The notes under the pieces were generated by a model. The model made no database searches. It saw nothing but the letters and a program-made list of their open reading frames with translations, and was not told the DNA's origin. Source: a virus. From it: a DNA stretch of 37,794 bases. The stretch spans positions 1 through 37,794 of IMG/VR virus record IMGVR_UViG_3300042197_001218; one strand, given 5' to 3'. Position numbers and translations under genes: made by a program. Positions 1 through 7,021 of this stretch are shown in pieces; within the stretch, counting starts at the first letter, position 1, and each line of letters starts with the position of its first letter.

Positions 1-187
1 CAGCAAGATCGTCTGGGAACAATGTTCGTCCATCACGGTTGAATATCACATACCCAACCTGTTTGCCATCAACTATGGCTCGTACATCAACATTAGCGCC
101 ATCAATACTATAATCTAGTGTTAGATCTTCGTAATTGGTTCTGGCTTCTACTAAGTTTGTTTTTGTGATTATTTCTTTTGCTCTCAT
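1..187 (-). CDS. N-terminal part of a leader-tagged protein, possibly an acetyltransferase (runs off the window)
   Basis: The first 62 codons are visible. The start is the ATG at 187, with AAGGA nine bases upstream, a few bases after the stop of the kinase-like gene. The protein begins MRAKEIITKT and continues to NLVEA. This is the same M-R-x-x-E-I-I leader found on the neighbouring genes, and L-V-E before Ala fits a T4-type prohead protease site (L/I-x-E). The following segment, with VRAIVDGKQVGYVIF, looks like the first strands of a GNAT acetyltransferase, but the acetyl-CoA loop is outside the window, so that part is inference. It is the last visible gene of a six-gene minus-strand run starting at 4389. 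Confidence 0.6.
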   Translation of the reverse strand, partial: MRAKEIITKTNLVEARTNYEDLTLDYSIDGANVDVRAIVDGKQVGYVIFNRDGRTLFPDDLA

Positions 188-196
188 TTTAAGTCC

Positions 197-856
197 TTAA
201 ATACCCCAGTCATATACCCAAAATGGGTCAGTAATCACAGGATTACCGTCACTGTCTATCATGAAATTACCATCATGTAAATCTAATTTATAACCATTAT
301 ACTTTGCTAGTTGATACAAATTGAATATAGTTTTGTACATTTTGGTTAATCCTTCACGGCCTAAATGTATGATTAATGTTTCTAGTCCATGTCTTACCCG
401 ATTACCTGTCTCAATCTCATCTTCTAATGACTTTATATATCTATTTACTGGAACATTATTTTTCACATTACTTGTCATATTGGCTAGTAAAAAATTCCAA
501 CCTTCAGCACCTTTATTAAATTTAGATAATCTTTCCATTCTTATTTCAAGATATGGATTTTTTAACTCACCAAATTCAAACAGTTTGTAATCATATATCT
601 CGGGCAAAAATTCATTAGTTGGATCTCTCTTTATAGCATCATAAAAAGTTTTAAAACTTTTGTGTTTGGCTGTCAATTTACCACTGTATCCGCCCTTGGG
701 AGTGGTACCATATATCTTTAATACAGTATTACCATCAGGCTCTAGAAAAGCCATTTGATCAACACCTTTGCCCAAATATTTGTATCCTTTGTCAAGAAAA
801 AACTGTTTGATACCTGGATCAAAATGGGCTTCAGTAATTATTTCTTCTGCTCGCAT
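197..856 (-). CDS. Leader-tagged small protein-kinase-fold / aminoglycoside-phosphotransferase-like protein
   Basis: This 219-residue protein has a kinase-like fold. A glycine-rich loop (LGKG, residues 28-31) is followed by a lysine in VLKIYG (K47). A hinge-like RMERL lies mid-protein. Near the C-terminus is a catalytic-loop motif DLHDGN (D192, N197), then VITDPF (D210) in the position of the DFG metal-binding aspartate. It is shorter than typical kinases or APH enzymes, so the C-lobe is minimal. The N-terminus MRAEEIITEA matches the leader family with I-T-E before Ala. The start at 856 is preceded by GGATAGGATAAT, and the gene follows the GNAT gene with only one base between stop and start. 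Substrate unknown. A second, more diverged copy lies at 13538-14227. Confidence 0.7.
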   Translation of the reverse strand: MRAEEIITEAHFDPGIKQFFLDKGYKYLGKGVDQMAFLEPDGNTVLKIYGTTPKGGYSGKLTAKHKSFKTFYDAIKRDPTNEFLPEIYDYKLFEFGELKNPYLEIRMERLSKFNKGAEGWNFLLANMTSNVKNNVPVNRYIKSLEDEIETGNRVRHGLETLIIHLGREGLTKMYKTIFNLYQLAKYNGYKLDLHDGNFMIDSDGNPVITDPFWVYDWGI

Positions 857-857
857 A

Positions 858-1811
858 TTATCCTATCCATGACGCTACTAAGGTGACAAAATCATCCACA
901 TCGTCAATGTCTTGTTTATGGTAGATTTTTACACCAGAAGCATATAGTTCTTTGGCTATTCTATCTTTTAGTTTTATCTCTTTGGTCTTAACGGGAAATA
1001 CAAATGGCACATGATCATTAAATTGCGCCCTGCTGTAATTTACCAGTGGTTGAGCTCCTAACTTTTTGATTTTTCGTTGATTGCTTTTAATTTCGTCTTC
1101 ATTCCAATTGTTAGCGAACTTGGAATCAAATACCCCACGCATTAACTCAATTTTCCCACGAACCAATACACCCGGTGTTTCACTTAATCGTGCCCATAGT
1201 CCAATAGCCTGTGGTGTTTGTGTAATATCAGCAACTATAGAAAAGCCTTGTTGTAATATAGTTTTGTACATCAATACACCTACGCCACGCCCACGATAAT
1301 TACTGTCTAAAACTGTATTGCTTACCTGCCAGGTGTTTTTAAATCCTGGCAGTGTATATCTTCTTAGTCCAATATAGCCAATGTATCGGTAACCTTCTTC
1401 AGTACGAGCAAAAAAGTCAAAGCGTTTATCTGTGCCAGTTAGATTTATACGATCACGCTCACTATAGCCAACTTCTTTAAATCCATATTCGGGATTATCT
1501 GGCATAGGTGTGATATCTTTAGTAACAGTGTCACTGCTGCCATACCAAGGTTCATTATCACCTTTTACTCGCTGAATTTCACTTATTTTCATAGTTTTAC
1601 TTTTTTTATTAGCACGATCTAGTTTATCTATTGTAGCAGCCACATCCATCCAATAACGGTATTGTGCGGTATTACTTTCATAACTTTGAGCATGATCTAC
1701 TGCGCGGTCATAGGAAGTATATTTTAGTCCACTATAGTTTTTAAGCATTCGGGCAGCAGTTGCTTCCACATCACCTAGTGTTGTTTCGGTTATGATGTCA
1801 TGTACTTTCAT
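858..1811 (-). CDS. Leader-tagged GNAT-family N-acetyltransferase
   Basis: The 317-residue protein carries the acetyl-CoA pyrophosphate-binding loop of GNAT enzymes, RGRGVG at residues 173-178, preceded by the strand VSNTVLDSNY and followed by LMYKTILQQG. About 130 residues precede the GNAT core and match nothing I recognise. The N-terminus MKVHDIITET is the shared leader, with I-T-E as a possible prohead-protease site. The C-terminal 40 residues (around SGVKIY and ending WIG) resemble the end of the adjacent GNAT protein (SGVKVY, ending YVG), so the two are probably a diverged duplication. The start ATG overlaps the upstream stop as ATGA, with GAGG upstream. The acceptor substrate is unknown. 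Confidence 0.7.
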   Translation of the reverse strand: MKVHDIITETTLGDVEATAARMLKNYSGLKYTSYDRAVDHAQSYESNTAQYRYWMDVAATIDKLDRANKKSKTMKISEIQRVKGDNEPWYGSSDTVTKDITPMPDNPEYGFKEVGYSERDRINLTGTDKRFDFFARTEEGYRYIGYIGLRRYTLPGFKNTWQVSNTVLDSNYRGRGVGVLMYKTILQQGFSIVADITQTPQAIGLWARLSETPGVLVRGKIELMRGVFDSKFANNWNEDEIKSNQRKIKKLGAQPLVNYSRAQFNDHVPFVFPVKTKEIKLKDRIAKELYASGVKIYHKQDIDDVDDFVTLVASWIG

Positions 1812-2536
1812 CCTACATACCTCGCTATGAGTCCTGTACTACTACCGCCACCATACACTTTTACACCACTACCTTTTACGGCTATTTCTAATTCACGCTT
1901 GTTAGGTAACTTTTCTACGGGGAATTCAAAAAACCAACTATGTTCTGTTTCGCCTAGATATGTACCACCCACTTTGCTAAAAAATTTAGCCATTTGATTA
2001 TCGCTATAGTTTAAAACAAGCCCTTCGTTTTTTCTAATCTTAACCCATCCAGTGACTTCAATATCGGATCGAGATTTTAGATTAGCCCACATAGCACGAC
2101 CGCCTGGACTTTGACTATCACCTGCCATTAATATGCCATCTAATCCACTAGGGTTTGGCAGCATGAAACCATCATAAAGATGTTGTGCTATGCCTTGCCC
2201 GCGGAATTCGGGATTAACACCTATAGCACCTACGCCATATATAACTTTTTGATAATAGTTGTCAATTCCCATATTATATGCGTTCAAAGCACCAACGATT
2301 TTCCACTGAAAAGGCGCTTCCCACTGATTGTAGTGAGGTGCCTCATCTGAATTTTTTACAGCAATTAAGGACAGTGATGATGTTCTATACAGTGGCTGTA
2401 TACTGTGAAAGAATGGGTTATCACCGGGCACTTTTCTCCACTGATCTGCGGCTAAGTTTTTATACTTATGATGGTATAGTACTAAATCATCACTGGGATC
2501 ATAACTGCGGATTTTAAAAATTTCGTTTATCTTCAT
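1808..2536 (-). CDS. Leader-tagged GNAT-family N-acetyltransferase (paralogue of the next gene)
   Basis: A 242-residue protein with the GNAT motif A loop FRGQGIAQHLYDG (R112 to G117 region) after the strand GVGAIGVNPE. It begins MKINEIFKIR, matching the leader pattern but lacking the downstream I/L-x-E of the others; only I-N-E at residues 3-5 fits. Its last 40 residues resemble those of the 858-1811 protein. It overlaps both neighbours by four bases (ATGA), which suggests translational coupling with the amidoligase-like gene upstream and the second GNAT gene downstream. The target is unknown; packaging in the virion is inferred only from the leader. Confidence 0.65.
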   Translation of the reverse strand: MKINEIFKIRSYDPSDDLVLYHHKYKNLAADQWRKVPGDNPFFHSIQPLYRTSSLSLIAVKNSDEAPHYNQWEAPFQWKIVGALNAYNMGIDNYYQKVIYGVGAIGVNPEFRGQGIAQHLYDGFMLPNPSGLDGILMAGDSQSPGGRAMWANLKSRSDIEVTGWVKIRKNEGLVLNYSDNQMAKFFSKVGGTYLGETEHSWFFEFPVEKLPNKRELEIAVKGSGVKVYGGGSSTGLIARYVG

Positions 2537-4389
2537 GATTGTGCTCGTCTATATCCATAACCAGCAGGTGAGTTAATACCTCTATTAATTAAGTATTGTC
2601 TGAATATTGCTCTTCTACTTTCCGGTGCGGGGGAGGAATAGAACCTTCCTATAATTTCATTGGGATTATCGACCGCAAAGACCTCGTATTGTATTTCTGT
2701 TTCATTACCTGGTTCCAATTCATTACGCTGGGTATCTAAATCGTATCGTCTAGTAGGTGTTGCCCTCAATCTACCTGCAGTAATACCTTGTCTAACCCAC
2801 TCCGGTGTGCCATTTAACGCCATTTGTTTTGCTTCTTCAGCATCTTTACCAACTACTTCAATACCATAACTAGAGCCTGGCAATTCAACCTTCCACCAAT
2901 ATTTGCCACTTGCTACACCTGACGAAATATCTCTTTGAAGTCTTTCTTTTTGTAATACATCTAACGCTTGTTTTCTAAAAGATTTAGTAGTGTCAATACT
3001 AGCACCGCCGCCGATCTTAATTAAATATTTACTAAATTCGTCTACCATGTCACCGTAAACGTCTTTAGATGGCTTTAGCAGTTTATAAAGTTTCTTTAAG
3101 TATTCTTCACGATACTTGTCTGGATTACTAGCAGCATCTAGGGCTACTATAAATCGTAACATAGTAGGTTTCACTTCATTCCAAAATCTATCATCCAACC
3201 AATCGCCACCAGGGCTACGGAATTCAATATATTTGTCTTTGAAGTTTACACTAAAGCGTTTGTCTGGGTTAGCACTGGCAATACTCTGAGCACCTAGATG
3301 GGCAAGATACCTACGCATCTTGTCAAATATTTCTGGAATTACATCAGGCTTTTCTCTAACTGCCCGATTTACATAATCAAACGAACTTTTGGCGTATGTA
3401 TTACTACTGCGATTGAATACATCTAATACATAGTTGTCGTCCAACAATAATACTAATTTTACATAGTCAACCGTTAATCTGCTGAAATTAGGAACACTAA
3501 CACTAATATGTAGGCCTGTGCTGTTATTGGTATAACATCCTGTGTCATCTGCCCACCGTTTAACCAGATCCATTTTCTCTAACATTACATCTAGAGGTAA
3601 TCCACCATCTGGTGTCACAAATTCTAGTCCACCATCAGTATCATCATTGGTACTAATACTGCCATCTGGTTCTACTCGCCAATCAGTTTTATTGACATTT
3701 CTATATCTACCACTACTGTATACGGCGTTTACACCTACGCTATCACCAAAACTTTCCGCTACATCTTCACCACTAATGTCGGGTGAACTAGTGGATTCCG
3801 GTTCGGTCCAGTATGGCCAATCAACGATATGATCATATTCGTTGTAAACATCCAACATGGTGTCCAAACCTACATCTTCTAAGAATTCTTCTTCAGTAAG
3901 TTCATCGGATTTTACTGCACGGTATTCGTCATAAATTTGTGACGGTACCTTGTCTATTGTTCTTTCAACCAGTTCTTCAAATTCTTTGTCGCTCATGTCC
4001 TGAGCGCCGTCAATATCGTTGAGGTATAGATAATCGCTAATGAATTCTTTTTTATCTCTTTCCCACGTTGCTTCAGCTTGTGTCTCCATCCAATCCCGCC
4101 AACGATCTTCCAATCTATTCATTAGACGACTCACAGACTGTCTACTGTTGTTACCACCGCCACTGAAAAAATCCTCAATATTGCTAATACTGTCTGCCAC
4201 TTCATCTTCTCTTTCGCGTTCTGGCTCACTTTCCTCCTCGCGTTCTCCAGCGCCAGGCACGCACATTTCAAATTCCATTCCTACTCTAACACCTTGAACT
4301 TGACTGGCCAACTGTTCAAGATTGGTTGGACTCATGTTGATTTCAAATAAATCAACTGCTGGTTTTTTGGTAAATTCGCGTAATCTCAT
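2533..4389 (-). CDS. Leader-tagged amidoligase-like (COOH-NH2 ligase) protein
   Basis: The frame is open from 4461, but the first 24 codons translate the terminator hairpin at 4425-4455, so I choose the ATG at 4389, which gives 618 residues starting MRLREFTKKP. The long leader ends in L-F-E before Ile, again a possible prohead-protease site. Motifs fit the Amidoligase_2 family: VGMEFEM near the N-terminus, WRVEPDGSI, GLEFVTP, TGLHISVSVP and YIEFRSPGGD, which in the family form the ATP/Mg and substrate site. A highly acidic insert (E/D/R-rich) lies between the first and second motifs. A C-terminal region of about 150 residues has no recognisable domain. It is the first gene of the tagged run. 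The substrate is unknown; family members form amide or peptide bonds. Confidence 0.6.
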   Translation of the reverse strand: MRLREFTKKPAVDLFEINMSPTNLEQLASQVQGVRVGMEFEMCVPGAGEREEESEPEREREDEVADSISNIEDFFSGGGNNSRQSVSRLMNRLEDRWRDWMETQAEATWERDKKEFISDYLYLNDIDGAQDMSDKEFEELVERTIDKVPSQIYDEYRAVKSDELTEEEFLEDVGLDTMLDVYNEYDHIVDWPYWTEPESTSSPDISGEDVAESFGDSVGVNAVYSSGRYRNVNKTDWRVEPDGSISTNDDTDGGLEFVTPDGGLPLDVMLEKMDLVKRWADDTGCYTNNSTGLHISVSVPNFSRLTVDYVKLVLLLDDNYVLDVFNRSSNTYAKSSFDYVNRAVREKPDVIPEIFDKMRRYLAHLGAQSIASANPDKRFSVNFKDKYIEFRSPGGDWLDDRFWNEVKPTMLRFIVALDAASNPDKYREEYLKKLYKLLKPSKDVYGDMVDEFSKYLIKIGGGASIDTTKSFRKQALDVLQKERLQRDISSGVASGKYWWKVELPGSSYGIEVVGKDAEEAKQMALNGTPEWVRQGITAGRLRATPTRRYDLDTQRNELEPGNETEIQYEVFAVDNPNEIIGRFYSSPAPESRRAIFRQYLINRGINSPAGYGYRRAQS

Positions 4390-4424
4390 ACTATTCCCAG
4401 GAACTATATAATAAGTATTTAGCC

Positions 4425-4455
4425 AAAAAACAAAGGCCGCTAATATAGCGGCCTT
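4425..4455 (-). terminator. Rho-independent terminator of the nuclease gene
   Basis: A 10-bp perfect stem (AAGGCCGCTA / TAGCGGCCTT, 4433-4442 and 4446-4455) with a 3-base loop. On the minus strand it is followed by TTTGTTTTTTGG. It lies 17 bases after the stop of the thermonuclease gene and before the amidoligase-like start. Confidence 0.85.
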
Positions 4456-4471
4456 CGTCATTGAGAATCAA

Positions 4472-4909
4472 TTAACACCAACTGGTTTTTGCTTCACCGT
4501 AGTATTCACGGGCAAATCCATTTTGAATTAGTGATTGACGTAAACTCACACCATTCAAAATTACATCACCTAATACGCGACCACCATACTTATCCCAGCC
4601 CATTAGAGCAATTTGCCTGGTTTTAGCCGCTGCTACTAATTGCTTAGTATAGGCACTTGCCATTTCACCACGTTGCGCTTCAGCGGGACAACCTGCTCTA
4701 TGTCCCTTTTCAGGAGTATCAACGCCGAATACACGAATGCTTAATTCCTTTTTGAGTGGATCTGGCAACCAATCAGCACGAAATGCCACAGTGTCACCAT
4801 CAACTACCCTAGTTATCACTACATCATAAACAACTGCTCTGTTTTCCCTCGCAGTTTGAGCAAATAGTAGACCTGATAAAAATGCTAATAGAAAAAATAT
4901 TACTTTCAT
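4472..4909 (-). CDS. Secreted thermonuclease (SNase/TNase family)
   Basis: The 145-residue protein starts with a signal peptide (hydrophobic VIFFLLAFLSGLLFAQ, likely cut after about residue 18-20). The staphylococcal-nuclease fold follows, with ITRVVDGDT, the catalytic Arg/Glu region IRVFGVDTPE, and GGRVLGDV carrying the second catalytic Arg. Length and motif order are normal for a minimal SNase domain. The C-terminus ends in Cys and a second Cys lies in the GCPAEAQRG loop, so a periplasmic disulfide is possible. The enzyme should cut DNA or RNA with Ca2+ in the periplasm or outside. Its start and Shine-Dalgarno lie in a hairpin that overlaps a late-promoter octamer. Confidence 0.88.
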   Translation of the reverse strand: MKVIFFLLAFLSGLLFAQTARENRAVVYDVVITRVVDGDTVAFRADWLPDPLKKELSIRVFGVDTPEKGHRAGCPAEAQRGEMASAYTKQLVAAAKTRQIALMGWDKYGGRVLGDVILNGVSLRQSLIQNGFAREYYGEAKTSWC

Positions 4910-4938
4910 CGTAACTCCAAACGAAAGTAATATTTATC
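4895..4938 (-). promoter_or_regulatory. Late promoter overlapping an RBS-sequestering hairpin (nuclease gene)
   Basis: A 13-bp perfect inverted repeat (4895-4907 and 4923-4935) leaves a 15-base loop holding the Shine-Dalgarno GGAG (4915-4918); the last base of the start codon is in the stem. The T4-late-like octamer GATAAATA (minus strand, 4938-4931) overlaps the 5' arm. Transcription would start near 4925, so late transcripts would lack most of that arm, while read-through RNA could fold and hide the ribosome site. Confidence 0.7.
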
Positions 4939-4949
4939 ATAATAAAAAC

Positions 4950-5102
4950 TTATCGCTTATGCCACGATGTGGTTTCTTTAACTGCGGCACTGGCCATCTG
5001 TGTGTTCACGCCAGTATGCTTTACAACATACTTGATAGCATCACTTGTGTTTAGTTGTAGAACAAAAATAGCGTCATTTGCTACACGTTGTAGATCAGTC
5101 AT
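4950..5102 (-). CDS. Small 50-residue protein of unknown function
   Basis: The frame starts MTDLQRVAND and ends TSWHKR. It has a good AAGGAG Shine-Dalgarno eight bases before the ATG at 5102, and it fills the gap between the 63-residue gene and the nuclease gene. It is predicted to be mostly helical and soluble, with no motif I recognise. It appears to be the last gene of a small operon driven by the promoter at 5555-5583. Confidence 0.65.
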   Translation of the reverse strand: MTDLQRVANDAIFVLQLNTSDAIKYVVKHTGVNTQMASAAVKETTSWHKR

Positions 5103-5116
5103 GATTAACTCCTTAA

Positions 5117-5308
5117 TTAAAACTTCTTGAGAATAGATTGAACATCAGTGCTAATGGCATCAACACTTGATTCCATAGCATCAAATTTATCGCAGATAGC
5201 AAGAGAAACTAATTCCTGTAATTCACGAAATGCGATTAAAAACTCATCGTCAGACATTGAAAGCAGTGATGCTTCCATATTCTTCCATAGTTCAACATCA
5301 TCATTCAT
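5117..5308 (-). CDS. Small acidic helical protein, unknown
   Basis: A 63-residue acidic, mostly helical protein (many D/E, ending SILKKF). The ATG at 5308 overlaps the stop of the upstream gene as ATGA, a coupled arrangement. The region IAFRELQELVSLAICDKFDAM could form an amphipathic helix. No family recognised. It belongs to the same short cluster as the 74- and 50-residue genes, typical of early-expressed host-takeover loci in T4-like phages, though that role is only inferred from position. Confidence 0.6.
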   Translation of the reverse strand: MNDDVELWKNMEASLLSMSDDEFLIAFRELQELVSLAICDKFDAMESSVDAISTDVQSILKKF

Positions 5309-5529
5309 TTGAAAACGCCGTCCTTGATACAGGCCTCAAATGTTTCAAATAACTTATTGAACTTTTGATCGTATAGTTCGGTAACACCAATCAAAATGTT
5401 TAACACTTGATCGTCAGTGTGTTCACGATCATAAACATCACCTAACGTTTTTAGATCGTCTACGACTCGCCAACAATCTAGGATTTGCTGTTCAAGATCA
5501 AAACGATCCGGGGATTTAAAAAGAGACAT
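5305..5529 (-). CDS. Small helical protein, unknown
   Basis: The open frame extends to 5631, but the ATG at 5529 has AGGAG nine bases upstream and lies just downstream of a sigma70-like promoter, so I take the 74-residue form starting MSLFKSPDRF. It is rich in helix formers, including ILDCWRVVDDLKTLGDVYD and ILIGVTELYDQKFNKLFET. No family is recognised. It is the first gene of the 5529-4950 cluster. Confidence 0.65.
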   Translation of the reverse strand: MSLFKSPDRFDLEQQILDCWRVVDDLKTLGDVYDREHTDDQVLNILIGVTELYDQKFNKLFETFEACIKDGVFK

Positions 5530-5554
5530 GAAAGTAAACTCCTGTAAAAAATTC

Positions 5555-5583
5555 ATTGTAACATAGATCAGAGACATCTTCAA
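5555..5583 (-). promoter_or_regulatory. Sigma70-like (early-type) promoter
   Basis: On the minus strand TTGAAG (5583-5578), a 17-base spacer and TACAAT (5560-5555) preceded by TGT (extended -10). It points at the small gene cluster starting at 5529. The -10 matches the consensus at 5 of 6 positions. Confidence 0.6.
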
Positions 5584-5643
5584 CTTTTTTGTGTAGGTGA
5601 TATCCTCCCTGCTAAATAATGTGTAACCCAAACGGAGTAAAAA

Positions 5644-6045
5644 ATGGAGTTCATACTAATCTTGATCGTTGCCATTGGCGCAATAATTATCATTAATCGT
5701 TTACAGAATAAGAATGTAACAACTACAGAAGAAACACCAGTACCATACAAGGTAGAAGTAGCAGAGGTAAAAGCATCAGAACCTGCTCCTGCTCCAGTAC
5801 CATTAGAGCCACTGCCCGACACTATCACCGTAGCACCCGTAGAACCAGTTAATACTGTTGTTGTTCAACCTACGCCTGCTCCCAGTCCAGTTGTTGAAGA
5901 GCCAGCACCTGTTAAGAAGCCAGCAGCCAAGAGAAAACCTAAAACTACTCAAGAAAAGACAGTTGCTGAAGTGAAAAAAGTAGCAAAAGTTGTTACTCCC
6001 AAAACTACAGCAAAGACTAAAGCCAAAACTTCAAAGAAATCCTAA
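5644..6045 (+). CDS. Single-pass membrane protein with Pro/Val-rich stalk and Lys-rich tail
   Basis: A 133-residue protein with an N-terminal transmembrane helix (FILILIVAIGAIIIIN, residues 3-18). A Pro/Ala/Val/Glu-rich low-complexity segment (about 45-100) and a strongly basic Lys/Thr/Ala tail ending KTSKKS follow. The composition resembles TonB-type or spanin-like stalks, but no defined domain is present. The start has CGGAG seven bases upstream. It is one of only three plus-strand genes here, reading divergently from the early-type promoter. Function unknown; an envelope-associated or DNA-binding tail is possible. Confidence 0.7.
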   Translation: MEFILILIVAIGAIIIINRLQNKNVTTTEETPVPYKVEVAEVKASEPAPAPVPLEPLPDTITVAPVEPVNTVVVQPTPAPSPVVEEPAPVKKPAAKRKPKTTQEKTVAEVKKVAKVVTPKTTAKTKAKTSKKS

Positions 6046-6059
6046 TTCTTTGTTGAAAT

Positions 6060-6154
6060 TGTATAAATAAAATTGCCGATCACGATGCTACCAACATCTA
6101 TCGGCTCTAACTGCTATATTTTTACAAGGAGCAATCAGCATGACTATTTATACA
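6060..6154 (+). promoter_or_regulatory. Consensus late promoter whose octamer can pair with the start of the homing endonuclease gene
   Basis: TATAAATA at 6062-6069 exactly matches the T4 late -10 element. The ten bases 6060-6069 are complementary to 6145-6154 (codons 2-5 of the following gene). A nested 6-bp stem (GCCGAT 6075-6080 with ATCGGC 6100-6105) lies between. RNA coming from upstream could close this structure around the Shine-Dalgarno (AAGGAG, about 6126) and ATG; RNA started at the late promoter cannot. Confidence 0.55.
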
Positions 6155-7021
6155 CATTCAACGCTGTCAGAAAGAGTTATAAATAATTTTGTCCCGACAC
6201 GTCTTTATATAAAAGAACTAGTCGGAATAAAATATTTTGGAAAAACAACACAGAACAACATTGAATCATATTCTGGATCTGGTGTTGTTTGGTCGAAGCG
6301 AATCAAAAAGTACGGCAAGCAAAATATAAAAACTCTATGGATTAGTGATTGGTATCATGATCCATATGAGATCATGAAAGATGCTCTAAGATTCTCGATA
6401 GAAAACAACATTGTTGAGTCTAGTGAGTGGGCAAATTTGTGGCCAGAAAATGGAATAAACGGTGGAAGAACTCGCAAAGTATCAGCAAACAAGGGAAAAT
6501 GTGTTGTTGCTGATCAAAATGGCAACACATTTATGTTAGATAAAGATTCACCACTGATCTCTTCTGGTCAAGTAAAATCAATAAATAAAGGAACAATAGG
6601 AGTTATTGTTGTAGGCACTGAAAAGTCTAAACGAGTCAGCATTGAAGAATTTCATAATAATAGACATCAGTATATGACGCTAACTGAGGGTAAGAGTAGA
6701 AAAGTAGATAAATTACGAGGGAAAATAACAGCAAAAGACTCTACTGGAAAAACAGTGAAGATTGATATAACCGATGAAAGACTAAAGTCCGGAGAACTAC
6801 ATGCTCTCTCGAAGGGAAGAGTAAATGTTGTTGATGAAAATGGAAAATCAATTAGTGTTTCAGTTGAAGATCCTGACTATATCTCCGGAAAATTTAAATT
6901 TTCCGGAGGTACAAAAAAAGGATTCAAACAACAAATCGTAACTTGTCCACACTGTGGTAGATCCGGCGGTAAAAGTAATCTAACTCGTCATCACTTTGAT
7001 AAGTGTGATTTCAAGAATTAA
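6140..7021 (+). CDS. GIY-YIG-like homing endonuclease with repeated DNA-binding modules and a C-terminal zinc finger
   Basis: The 293-residue protein begins with a degenerate GIY-YIG-type domain: RLYIKELVGIKYFGKT supplies the two short motifs, and GSGVVWSKRIKKYG and the WANLWPENG region follow as in phage homing endonucleases. Residues about 120-260 contain three diverged modules with the pattern V-x-D-x-x-G-x, then an acidic strand, then S-G-x...K-G. The C-terminus has CPHCG...H-H...C, a likely zinc finger. AAGGAG precedes the ATG. It is a plus-strand insertion among minus-strand genes and its 3' end overlaps the end of the UvdE-like gene by 11 bases, as expected for a selfish element. The target site is unknown. 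Confidence 0.72.
   Translation: MTIYTHSTLSERVINNFVPTRLYIKELVGIKYFGKTTQNNIESYSGSGVVWSKRIKKYGKQNIKTLWISDWYHDPYEIMKDALRFSIENNIVESSEWANLWPENGINGGRTRKVSANKGKCVVADQNGNTFMLDKDSPLISSGQVKSINKGTIGVIVVGTEKSKRVSIEEFHNNRHQYMTLTEGKSRKVDKLRGKITAKDSTGKTVKIDITDERLKSGELHALSKGRVNVVDENGKSISVSVEDPDYISGKFKFSGGTKKGFKQQIVTCPHCGRSGGKSNLTRHHFDKCDFKN

Noticed and set aside
4390-4461. Longer N-terminus of the amidoligase-like gene from the ATG at 4461
   Set aside because: The extra 24 codons cover the GC-rich terminator hairpin, and the ATG at 4389 gives the shared leader.
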